A DNA stretch of 64,000 bases from Fidelibacterota bacterium (GTDB lineage: Bacteria > Fidelibacterota > SORT01). A program made the translations under genes and the position numbers. The DNA is taken from positions 124,001-188,000 of the forward strand of contig JACZYG010000001.1 of the NCBI GenBank assembly GCA_022571215.1. Direction: 5' to 3'. Positions 48,886-57,685 of the stretch are shown here, in pieces. How positions within the stretch are numbered: the first letter of the stretch is position 1; every line of letters begins with the position of its first letter. Below the pieces are notes generated by a model. It was given only the letters and a program-made list of their open reading frames with translations. It ran no database searches and was not told the origin of the DNA.

Positions 48886-49857
48886 TTAGTCAATACTATC
48901 TTCCCATTTAAACGCCTCTTTCAAATTTTTCAGATTATAATCGAACAGGTCAAAATAATCCTGCACTTCGTCGAATGCCCCAACTGAAGGCGCCATTTTG
49001 ACAACCCTGCCACCGATTTTATCTGAGATAACATTTGCGGGTTTAGCATTAAAATACGGTGAAACGATTATTACCCTTATCTCGTCGTTTCTTATCTGTT
49101 TGATAAGCTTAACAAGATGCCTCGGACTCGGAGGAATGCCAGGTTTTGGTTCTATGAATCCGGCTATTTCAAATCCGAACCGAGCTTCCAAATATGGCCA
49201 TGAATTATGATATGCAATTATCTTTCGTCCTGCATATGGCTTCATTAGCTCTTCCCATTTGATAATTTTAGCTTCCAATTTTGTTATGAAGTCATTTTTT
49301 CTATTTTTAAAATAATCTTTATCCGAAGGCGAAGCTTCTATGAACGCATCAGTAATATTCTCAGCTATTATTTTGGCGTTGTACGGGTCCATCCAATAAT
49401 GCGGATTACCGTAAATATGAATGTCGCCTCCGGCTCTGAGCTGCGCGGCAGGGATGTTGGGCACTTCGAGAAGGGGTACACCCCTTGAGGCATCAACATT
49501 TCCCGGCGCTCCCCAAAGTATTTTTGAATTTCTCGAATTTTCGAGTAGCGGCGGCAACCATCCGACTTCAAGGTCAAGCCCTGCCCAGATAAGTATGTCC
49601 GCTTTTCTCATTTTTACAATAAAACTTGGTTTCGGGTCAACGAAATGCGGGTCCTGATAACCTTTCGCTATCACCGTTACATCAACTTTGTCTCCACCCA
49701 ACTCCTTCGCAATTGAAGCAAAGTTCGGCAGAGTTGCCACTACCTTGACTTTTGCGTCTAAATTTCCAAATGTTATGGCTGAGAGAAATAGTATCATTAA
49801 ATATTTATTTATGTGGTTCATATTGTACTCCATTAAATTAATAAGTATGAGCGCCAT
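48886..49857 (-). CDS. metal ABC transporter substrate-binding protein, ZnuA-like
   Basis: VVATLPNFASIAKELGGDKVDVTVIAKGYQDPHFVDPKPSFIVKMRKADILIWAGLDLE; NPHYWMDPYNAKIIAENI; YHNSWPYLEARFGFEIAGFIEPKPGIPPSPRHL. Confidence 0.95.
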   Translation of the reverse strand: MALILINLMEYNMNHINKYLMILFLSAITFGNLDAKVKVVATLPNFASIAKELGGDKVDVTVIAKGYQDPHFVDPKPSFIVKMRKADILIWAGLDLEVGWLPPLLENSRNSKILWGAPGNVDASRGVPLLEVPNIPAAQLRAGGDIHIYGNPHYWMDPYNAKIIAENITDAFIEASPSDKDYFKNRKNDFITKLEAKIIKWEELMKPYAGRKIIAYHNSWPYLEARFGFEIAGFIEPKPGIPPSPRHLVKLIKQIRNDEIRVIIVSPYFNAKPANVISDKIGGRVVKMAPSVGAFDEVQDYFDLFDYNLKNLKEAFKWEDSID

Positions 49858-51040
49858 GAGCGCCTATCGCAAAATTCAATTGAAACGAAAGAATAGTATT
49901 GGTAGTACCGTTGAATTCTTTCGTCGTGGTTGATTGAAATCTCACCGTCTGAAAATTGCTCGGAAAGAACGTAAGCGCTGCAACGTATTTTTCTTCTAAA
50001 TCATTATCATTTTCTATCGATTCAGCCCGGTCATACCGCCCGGACATATACCATCTTCTGCCTAGCTGCCACCTTAGATAAGAATAGAATCCCACGGCAT
50101 TGGATTTTTCAGGCGCGCCTATATCTTTATTCACTAAAAAAAATTCGCTTTGCCATGTGAATGATTTGTAAAGTCCTCTGTCGAGCGGTCTCCATTTATA
50201 GGTTAAATCTACCCCATATATACTGGTTCTCCGATTTCCCAAGAGATCGTTTTTACCCGAAATGACAGAACCGCCAAGTTCTAATGTGGAGTTATCATTG
50301 ATATCGAAAAATGTGATAAAATGCCCTGTGTAGGCAAGATCGTTAGTGGCGTTGCCATTGAACGCAGTTTCGTTATCTCCGTTTGTCAGTTCCAAAACTG
50401 CTTCCCAGAATTGGTCCCATGGATTTGGTATAAGAGCGCTCAAGGAGATTCCGGTCTCAACCAACCCTTCCCCTCCAAAGTACATCTCCAACGGGAGCGG
50501 ATAATCCACGAAAATTACTTCAGGCGGATGAATTTGATTTAACTTTCCAAACCTCGACCTAAAAACACCTGCTTCAGCTTTTAACCCCCCCGGAAGCGAA
50601 AAAAACGTGATAAACGCTTCTTCCAATTCAGCCGTCTCCTCCTCCGGAACCACTGCCACAAAAATATCTGCCCTCGCGTAGGGGTCTATGACCATCTGAA
50701 AAGATGTTTCTATTTCATGAAGACTGAAACCCTCCTTTTCATCAGAATCTCCCGATACTATGGCATCTCCTGTGAATTTGGTTATTATTCCAATGTTTGG
50801 ATTCATATTGGAACTACCGCCACCGAACACTATTATGGGCACTATACTCTGTGAGATCGTTACATCCAACTTATCTTCAGATAGCATTTTCGCTAACTCT
50901 GCTTCGAGAGCGGCATCGCTGCTGTCCGTCGAAGTGCTGTCACTGTCGCCTTGTTGAGCTAACAGCGCTGTTGAACTCCAAAACAGGACTGATAATATTA
51001 TAAATATTTGCTTCAAAATATTACTCCGTTTGATCCGCAT
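49838..51040 (-). CDS. outer-membrane porin-like protein, zinc-locus associated
   Basis: Signal peptide and barrel segments. C-terminus LNFAIGAHGAHTY. Overlaps the ZnuA-like gene. Confidence 0.75.
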   Translation of the reverse strand: MRIKRSNILKQIFIILSVLFWSSTALLAQQGDSDSTSTDSSDAALEAELAKMLSEDKLDVTISQSIVPIIVFGGGSSNMNPNIGIITKFTGDAIVSGDSDEKEGFSLHEIETSFQMVIDPYARADIFVAVVPEEETAELEEAFITFFSLPGGLKAEAGVFRSRFGKLNQIHPPEVIFVDYPLPLEMYFGGEGLVETGISLSALIPNPWDQFWEAVLELTNGDNETAFNGNATNDLAYTGHFITFFDINDNSTLELGGSVISGKNDLLGNRRTSIYGVDLTYKWRPLDRGLYKSFTWQSEFFLVNKDIGAPEKSNAVGFYSYLRWQLGRRWYMSGRYDRAESIENDNDLEEKYVAALTFFPSNFQTVRFQSTTTKEFNGTTNTILSFQLNFAIGAHGAHTY

Positions 51041-51097
51041 TACATGACGCGGACAATTAAAAAATCAATTAATTATTTGCAAGATATAAGAGTAATA

Positions 51098-51415
51098 CTA
51101 AGCTGGGGGGGCTCTCTCAACAAAGAGAGATGCAAAAAAACGGTCATTCAGGATCAGATTTTCGGAATAAACCGATTGTCTTAATTCATTGATTCGGTAC
51201 GCAAGATGTTCCGAAACGAGAATACCATCTGCCTGATGCCTTCTCAATAACAAGCAAACGTGCGCTCTAACATTGTTAGGATGACTATGTTCCTCGTTTT
51301 CACAACTGGACAGTGTTAATTCATCATTTCCCAAAAGAGAATGATGATCGAGAAACTGCAACGCACCCATTGCAATGATTACCAGAATAAGAAATATGTG
51401 TAGTAAATTTTTCAT
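51098..51415 (-). CDS. small His/Cys-containing membrane-anchored protein
   Basis: MKNLLHIFLILVIIAMGALQFLDHHSLLGNDELTLSSCENEEHSHPNNVRAHVCLLL. First gene of the metal-uptake cluster. Confidence 0.55.
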   Translation of the reverse strand: MKNLLHIFLILVIIAMGALQFLDHHSLLGNDELTLSSCENEEHSHPNNVRAHVCLLLRRHQADGILVSEHLAYRINELRQSVYSENLILNDRFFASLFVERAPPA

Positions 51416-51568
51416 AATGAACTATTTTGTAAAATCAGTCAGGAGAGTTTACCCCTTTTGGTTGCATTACGCAAGCTATAATGAAATTGGGCTTATTTAA
51501 GACATCAAATGGAAAATACATATTGTATATCTCATTCGGCTTGACAAATCCAATAACTCCACGTATAT

Positions 51569-52387
51569 TTGCCCGAAATTTTTACGATGAATAATACATA
51601 TTTTAACAGTCAAGCGCGAACTTTTTTCGCGCTGATTTCGCTATTTATATTAGTCAGTTCCTGTGAGGAGAATTTCCCTGTCGAAATAGAAGGCACTGAC
51701 ACTCTATCCATATCACCATCCATTGACAGTGTGCGGGCGGTGTATAATGACATTACACAGCGTTTTTTCTTGGAAGCTCTCTTATCAGACCCGCAGGGTC
51801 TGTTAAATATTGATGCCGTAAAATTCGTTGCAATCAAAGTAGGGCGAACCGATTCACTTAGCGGCACGCTGAATGACAGCGCTGTCAACGGGGATATCAT
51901 CCGCGGAGACGGACGCTATTCGGCTCTACTTTCACTATCGCTCACCAACGCCGGATCCGGAAGCTTCCGGTTTATTATTTCAGCTAACGATCTTGATTCG
52001 AACAAAGCGGAAGAGCGTGAAATTTTATTTGATATCATGAACTATCCGCCTGATGTGACTCTTTTCTCGGTAACGGATTCTGTTGCTGTTGGCGATAGCA
52101 TTTTTATTGAGGTAGCTGTCACTGATTTGAACGGTCTGTCCGATATTCGGAAGGTCGGTTATGACATATTCCGCAACAGTGATTCGACTCTCATAGAAGA
52201 TGACAGTTTTGCTATGAGAGATGATGGATTATTTGGTGATAGAACTTCCGGCGACGGCATTTATTCCGTAATACAACCCACCAACCCGACGGGTGATACC
52301 GGAGTCTTTGATTTCCTGATTACAGCTGAAGATTTTGCAGGTCTAAAAAGCGATGCCCTTAAAGTTAAAGTGACGCTTACTAACTGA
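51569..52387 (+). CDS. hypothetical lipoprotein with repeated Ig-like segments
   Basis: Lipobox LVSSC. Two similar units: FVAIKVGRTDSLSGTLNDSAVNGDIIRGDGRYSALLSLS and VGYDIFRNSDSTLIEDDSFAMRDDGLFGDRTSGDGIYSVI. Confidence 0.8.
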   Translation: MPEIFTMNNTYFNSQARTFFALISLFILVSSCEENFPVEIEGTDTLSISPSIDSVRAVYNDITQRFFLEALLSDPQGLLNIDAVKFVAIKVGRTDSLSGTLNDSAVNGDIIRGDGRYSALLSLSLTNAGSGSFRFIISANDLDSNKAEEREILFDIMNYPPDVTLFSVTDSVAVGDSIFIEVAVTDLNGLSDIRKVGYDIFRNSDSTLIEDDSFAMRDDGLFGDRTSGDGIYSVIQPTNPTGDTGVFDFLITAEDFAGLKSDALKVKVTLTN

Positions 52388-52389
52388 GC

Positions 52390-53979
52390 ATGATCATATT
52401 CATTAAAATTCTATCGCTCGCATCTCTCCTGATTCTCACTTCGCTGAGTCGGTTGTCTTTTGCGCAAAAGATATTGGACTTTGAATTAGAAGGGCGTTCA
52501 TCTTTCAACAAAAGTGCCCGGTTGCTCGGCAATTCGGTCACCGATCTGAAATTTGGAGGTCTTAATACAATTTGGGTCGGAACGGGTAATGGTCTGAATT
52601 CTACGTTAGACAACGGAAACACCTTTGAAGAATACGCTCCCGGTGATGAAATCGACATTGGTAAGGGTGGAGTTTCAGCTCTTGGTGTTTTGGGCAATAT
52701 TGTGATCGTCGCAAACGCATTTGACGATCCTGACGTAGACGAATCGAACGCCACGGGAAGCGGTCTTACCATCTCTGTTGACAACGGATTCAGCTGGACT
52801 CACATAGGTCAGCCAAAAGACGCAGAAGATGCCGTGTTTGAAATTATATTTGGCGACACAATTGATGCGCTCCCAACCGTTATAAACATTGATAACGTCA
52901 CGTTCGATATTGCAATTACGGAAGACACAACTATTTATATAACTTCGTTTGCTGGCGGAGTCCGTTCATCAACCGACCTCGGCGTCACATGGAAACGGAT
53001 CGTACTACCCCCTGACGAAGAAGACTCGCTGACCGCCACATCGAATCACGATTTCGATCTAAGCCCCGTAAATAACAATGTCTTCAACGTTACGGGTAAT
53101 TTAAACCACAGACCCTTCTCCGTGATCGCCTGGGGAGATACAATAATAGTAGGAACGGCGGGAGGTATAAATCGTTCTACCGACGGTGGCGTTTCTTGGT
53201 ACAAATTTACCAGCCGTAACAGAAATGGCATTAGCGGAGATTGGGCGGTTGCCCTTCACCGTCATCAGTGGAAGGGCAATGAAACTATTCTTGCGGCAAC
53301 TCGGCCTACCGTCACCGGTGAATTTCTCGGCGTCTCCCTTACCAAAGACGGGGGAGTTACTTGGCGAACGGTCTTACACGGTCAAAGGGTCTGGAACTTC
53401 GCATCCTTTGATTCTGTAATTTATGCGGCGGCGGATAGCGGCCTCTTTAAGTCCGTTGACGGAGGAATCACATGGGCTTCCTTCCCTGAAATTAAAGATT
53501 CAGAAACAGGTCTTCCGCTGCTTACTCAAACGGTCTATTCGGCTATAGTGCCTCCCGATAAAAGACTCTGGGCTGGAACTGCGGACGGACTCGTTTACAC
53601 TGACAATGACGGTTTCACATGGACTATTCTTCGAGCGATCAAATCAATTTCTGAAACGGGAAGCGTACGGACTTATTCATTTCCAAATCCGTTTTCTCCC
53701 GCAAGACACAATATATTTGACGGGGATGGTCACGTCCGGTTTCATTACTCGCTTTCTGAAAAATCTACCGTCTCAATCAGTGTATATGATTTTTCCATGA
53801 CTTTAGTCGCCGAACTGCCCCGGGTCGAACGGGATGCCAACGAATGGGATGAGGTATGGGACGGCAAGAACGGATTCCGAAATATCGTTGCCAACGGAAC
53901 TTATTTCTATAAGATAACTACCAAAACGATTTCAGGAAAAGAAGAAGTACTTTGGGGGAAGGTCATGGTGATCGAATAA
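52390..53979 (+). CDS. secreted beta-propeller (BNR/VPS10-like) protein with FlgD/T9SS-like C-terminal domain
   Basis: Repeats of the type GINRSTDGGVSWYKF, GLFKSVDGGITWASF and GLVYTDNDGFTWTIL. C-terminus SFPNPFSPARHN..LSEKSTVSISVYDFSM..VWDGKNGFRNIVANGTYFYKI. Confidence 0.85.
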   Translation: MIIFIKILSLASLLILTSLSRLSFAQKILDFELEGRSSFNKSARLLGNSVTDLKFGGLNTIWVGTGNGLNSTLDNGNTFEEYAPGDEIDIGKGGVSALGVLGNIVIVANAFDDPDVDESNATGSGLTISVDNGFSWTHIGQPKDAEDAVFEIIFGDTIDALPTVINIDNVTFDIAITEDTTIYITSFAGGVRSSTDLGVTWKRIVLPPDEEDSLTATSNHDFDLSPVNNNVFNVTGNLNHRPFSVIAWGDTIIVGTAGGINRSTDGGVSWYKFTSRNRNGISGDWAVALHRHQWKGNETILAATRPTVTGEFLGVSLTKDGGVTWRTVLHGQRVWNFASFDSVIYAAADSGLFKSVDGGITWASFPEIKDSETGLPLLTQTVYSAIVPPDKRLWAGTADGLVYTDNDGFTWTILRAIKSISETGSVRTYSFPNPFSPARHNIFDGDGHVRFHYSLSEKSTVSISVYDFSMTLVAELPRVERDANEWDEVWDGKNGFRNIVANGTYFYKITTKTISGKEEVLWGKVMVIE

Positions 53980-53980
53980 G

Positions 53981-54904
53981 ATGTTAAAAATATTTTCAAT
54001 CCTTTTACTTCTTCTGCCCGCCACTCTGTTCGCTCAGGGCGAAGGCGGGTTTGCCGCTCCGTTTCTGCGAATGGGTCTCGGCGCCCGCGGAATATCAATG
54101 GGCGGAGCGCATACGGCTGTGGCTGACGACGGTTTTGCGGCGTACTACAATCCTGCGGGGCTGCCATTCTTAAATGGGCGGCATTTTGTCACAACGTATT
54201 CGTTTCTATCGCTCGACAGGCAATTACATTTTATTTCTTACTCCCAGAACCTAAAACCGACTGCGGGACTTTCCATATATTGGCTCGGAGCGGGTACGGA
54301 CAATATTGACGGACGAGACCTTTCGGGAAACCATACATCCGATTTCAGTGAGACCATGAACGCTTTTGGAATCTCTTTTTCAAATAAATTTCGGGAAAAA
54401 TTAGCGTTAGGTCTTACAATGAAAATTGTGACTCAATCACTTGACTTGGTTGACGATAAACTTAACGCTAACGACCTGGCATTCGATTTTGGTATTATGG
54501 TTATTCCATTCGACGCTCTGAAATTTGGCGTAACATTAAAGGACTTTAAGGGTGGTCTGAAATGGGATACACAAAATATTTTTGAATTCGGGACAACATC
54601 TACAGATGAGTTTCCCTATAGCGTTCACCTTGGCGCTTCGTACGCTCTCGATAACGGATTATTGCTCGCATCCTCTTTTGAGTTCAACCAATGGCAGGAG
54701 GAACGTTTCCGTTTCGGGGTCGAGTATCAACGGAACGAGCTGTATTCAGTGCGGATCGGCGCCGATGACACTGATCTCTCTTTTGGAGGAGGTCTATATT
54801 ATTTCGTTTCGGAGGGAATTTACACCAATATCGATTACGCTTTTCAGCCGGAATTCGCCGGCGAAGGGGGAACCCACCTCTTCAGTTGGGAGTTTATCTT
54901 TTAA
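53981..54904 (+). CDS. PorV/UPF0164 family outer-membrane protein
   Basis: FLRMGLGARGISMGGAHTAVADDGFAAYYNPAGLPFL after a signal peptide. Confidence 0.9.
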   Translation: MLKIFSILLLLLPATLFAQGEGGFAAPFLRMGLGARGISMGGAHTAVADDGFAAYYNPAGLPFLNGRHFVTTYSFLSLDRQLHFISYSQNLKPTAGLSIYWLGAGTDNIDGRDLSGNHTSDFSETMNAFGISFSNKFREKLALGLTMKIVTQSLDLVDDKLNANDLAFDFGIMVIPFDALKFGVTLKDFKGGLKWDTQNIFEFGTTSTDEFPYSVHLGASYALDNGLLLASSFEFNQWQEERFRFGVEYQRNELYSVRIGADDTDLSFGGGLYYFVSEGIYTNIDYAFQPEFAGEGGTHLFSWEFIF

Positions 54905-55816
54905 ATGAACTGTTCAGTTACGATTGTCGCGGTGAATCTGCTCCTGTTCACGAACTTTCTTTATGCCGGAGATGGTTCCGCTACCGGTATGTCATTTCTG
55001 AAAATCGGTGTGGATGCCGCTTCTTCGGCAATGGGTGGAGCAGCTGTCTCCAACTCTTCAGACGCATCGGCAGCATACTGGAACCCCGCAGGATTAGCCG
55101 ACTCCGACGGGATGAACATCATGTTTTCTAATCAAGAGTGGCTCGCTGGCTCAAACAATCAGTATCTCGGACTTTCAATTCCAACATCAAAATTCAATCT
55201 CGGACTCACTATCGCTCTTTCTGGAGTAGGCGATATTGAAAGGCGGGATGAACGTCCCACCGTTGAACCGTTGGGTTATTTTAGTTCGAATTCTTTGGCA
55301 ATGGCATTTTCAGCGGCGACTAATTTGAATGGCAATTTGAAAATCGGAGTTACCGCAAAGTTTCTCTACGAAAAAATCCATATTTACTCCGCAAATGGAT
55401 TCGCTCTCGATCTCGGTCTGATTAAAACTCTTAATTTTTTAAATCTTAAATCCGCTTTAGTTCTAAAAGACATCGGAAGCATGACGACACTTAATAACGA
55501 ATCAACAGCGTTGCCGACACGAATTACTGGTGGTCTGAGCGGTGGTTTTGACAAAGGAGCGTCTCACACTTTTAATTGGGCAATTGATGTCGGTAAATAT
55601 CTTGATTCCGGTTCATTCGTACGGCTTGGCGGTGAATTGGTCCTCAACGACAGGCTCAGTCTTCGCAGCGGTTACAGACGTAACTCCGAAAATTCTTCCG
55701 GCATCACGGCGGGTATCGGCATCAGACTAAACCGCTACTCGTTTGATTACGCATACCTCCCGTTCGATTTCAACCTCGGCGATACGCACCAGATAAGCTT
55801 CGGGATAGATCTATAG
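54905..55816 (+). CDS. PorV/UPF0164 family outer-membrane protein
   Basis: FLKIGVDAASSAMGGAAVSNSSDASAAYWNPAGLADSDG after a signal peptide. Directly abuts the preceding paralogue. Confidence 0.9.
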   Translation: MNCSVTIVAVNLLLFTNFLYAGDGSATGMSFLKIGVDAASSAMGGAAVSNSSDASAAYWNPAGLADSDGMNIMFSNQEWLAGSNNQYLGLSIPTSKFNLGLTIALSGVGDIERRDERPTVEPLGYFSSNSLAMAFSAATNLNGNLKIGVTAKFLYEKIHIYSANGFALDLGLIKTLNFLNLKSALVLKDIGSMTTLNNESTALPTRITGGLSGGFDKGASHTFNWAIDVGKYLDSGSFVRLGGELVLNDRLSLRSGYRRNSENSSGITAGIGIRLNRYSFDYAYLPFDFNLGDTHQISFGIDL

Positions 55817-55818
55817 AT

Positions 55819-56247
55819 TCAAACATTTTGTTTAGAAAAATATTTCCGCACCGAATAATATCCCATCCCGATATAGTTCGTAAGTAAGATCATATATGAT
55901 AGTTCCAGGAAGCGGACGCTCTGACCTTCACCGAAGAAAACTATCCACTCTTTTAGCGAAATTAGGATATTTCCGGTTATAATTCCGGTTAAGATCGAAA
56001 TCACGGTGATAACTATTGTAACGGGATAAACAGCATTGTTATCGAGCCTTGAGAGAGTCGCCGTAATCAGATAAGGTAAAGAGAGCAAAAGGAAAAAACC
56101 GGCATTGTCCGCATATATAAAAGCGAGAATCAACTGTGTTATCAGTGTTAGAAGAGAGAAATCGAATATCGCTCTTCGGTTCAGTCTGTCCGGGCTTACC
56201 GGTAACTGTGATTTGCTTACTCTGTCATGAGGTTCAGTATATTTCAT
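55819..56247 (-). CDS. hypothetical membrane protein
   Basis: About four hydrophobic helices. Convergent with the PorV pair. Confidence 0.65.
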   Translation of the reverse strand: MKYTEPHDRVSKSQLPVSPDRLNRRAIFDFSLLTLITQLILAFIYADNAGFFLLLSLPYLITATLSRLDNNAVYPVTIVITVISILTGIITGNILISLKEWIVFFGEGQSVRFLELSYMILLTNYIGMGYYSVRKYFSKQNV

Positions 56248-56388
56248 AATTTGGAAATATTATGAAATTCAAAACCCAAACAAAAGAACTAATAAATCTT
56301 GCCCGTTTATGAGTAAATAGAATATCTTGTTCAAAAATAAAACTTTTCATTCGGAAATAGCGTCATAAATAGTGTAAAATAGGACGAT

Positions 56389-56991
56389 ATGGAAGACAGC
56401 CGACTAATACTAAGGTTCATTGACGGAGACGTGCAGGCGTTTAACGCATTGGTGAACCGTTGGCAGGACAGAATATTCAACTTTGTCTTTAAAGTGCTCG
56501 GTAAGAGAGAAGACGCAAAAGATGTTACGCAAAAAACGTTCATTAAGGTTTATAAGAATTTGAGAAAACTACAAGACAGGGAGAAATTTTCGGCATGGAT
56601 CCATCAAATCGCAATGAACCTTTGTCGCGACGATATGAGGAAGAATAAACGCTCACCGACCGTATCCATGCATGAAAAGATTAGGACCAGCTCCGGAGAG
56701 GATATGGAACTGCAGGATTTTCTCTCGGACGGTTCTAACGAGATGTTAGACGATCTTCATCAGGGGGAGGTAGTAGAAATAATCCGCAAGGGTTTGAATA
56801 TGATACCGGAGGAACAACGGATAGTTATTATTATGAAGGAATATCAGGGATTGAAATTCAGGGAGATTTCTGAAATATTACAGGAGCCGCTCAACACTGT
56901 TAAGTCAAGAATGTATTACGGATTGAACGCTCTCAGGAAGGCATTAGCGGAACTCGAAATCGATAAGGAGGTTTTTCAATATGAATTGTGA
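56389..56991 (+). CDS. ECF-type RNA polymerase sigma factor
   Basis: AFNALVNRWQDRIFNFVFKVLGKREDAKDVTQKTFIKVYKNL and the sigma70 region 4 motif LKFREISEILQEPLNTVKSRMYYGLNALRKAL. Confidence 0.95.
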   Translation: MEDSRLILRFIDGDVQAFNALVNRWQDRIFNFVFKVLGKREDAKDVTQKTFIKVYKNLRKLQDREKFSAWIHQIAMNLCRDDMRKNKRSPTVSMHEKIRTSSGEDMELQDFLSDGSNEMLDDLHQGEVVEIIRKGLNMIPEEQRIVIIMKEYQGLKFREISEILQEPLNTVKSRMYYGLNALRKALAELEIDKEVFQYEL

Positions 56992-57685
56992 AAAAATGGA
57001 GTTGCTGTTCAGCGATCTCCTTTACGGTGAGATAAACGAACAAGACAAGGAATCAGCGCTTGAGCATATAGCTACTTGTAATTCTTGTGAAGTGAAATTC
57101 AAAAATCTTCGGGAAACGTCCACCGCTCTCGGCAGGTGGAAAGAAGAATCTGCGGAGATGAATCTTGTATTCATCGAAGAGAAAGTTCCTTTTCTTGAAA
57201 GACTCTTCGGCAAACTCAATTCAGCAGGAATAAGTCCAAGACAAATTGTGTTCGGAGCTGTCGCCACGCTTGTTCTTTTAGTTCTATTTGCCGGTATATT
57301 TCGAACCGACGCAATTTATAGTAACGGCTCCTGGTATATATCATTCGGCGGCGACGCTGAGACTGAAAATCAGTTGGCGGTAAGCGCCTTGCTTGCGGAT
57401 TTCAAACAATCGCAACAGGAAAATCTTCTGCTTATGAACCGGCTTCTTCTTGCAAGCGAAGAGCGGGTGAGAAACCAAAATATCGCAGTGGTAAACAATC
57501 TCGCTAATCAGTTTGTGATACAGAGGAGACAGGATCTTTCTCTTATAGGACGCTCCATCAACGAGATGTCTCAACGGAGCGAAGGACGTTACGTCAGAAC
57601 AAATCAACTCCTTGACGGGCTTTACAGGCTCTCCGCTTATCAACCGGGAAGATTAAACGGCGCAAGGAGCATAAAAGGAAATTGA
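56981..57685 (+). CDS. anti-sigma factor with zinc-finger (ZAS) motif and TM helix
   Basis: N-terminal LEHIATCNSCEVKF (H-x3-C-x2-C), TM IVFGAVATLVLLVLFAGIF. Overlaps the sigma gene. Confidence 0.88.
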   Translation: MNCEKMELLFSDLLYGEINEQDKESALEHIATCNSCEVKFKNLRETSTALGRWKEESAEMNLVFIEEKVPFLERLFGKLNSAGISPRQIVFGAVATLVLLVLFAGIFRTDAIYSNGSWYISFGGDAETENQLAVSALLADFKQSQQENLLLMNRLLLASEERVRNQNIAVVNNLANQFVIQRRQDLSLIGRSINEMSQRSEGRYVRTNQLLDGLYRLSAYQPGRLNGARSIKGN

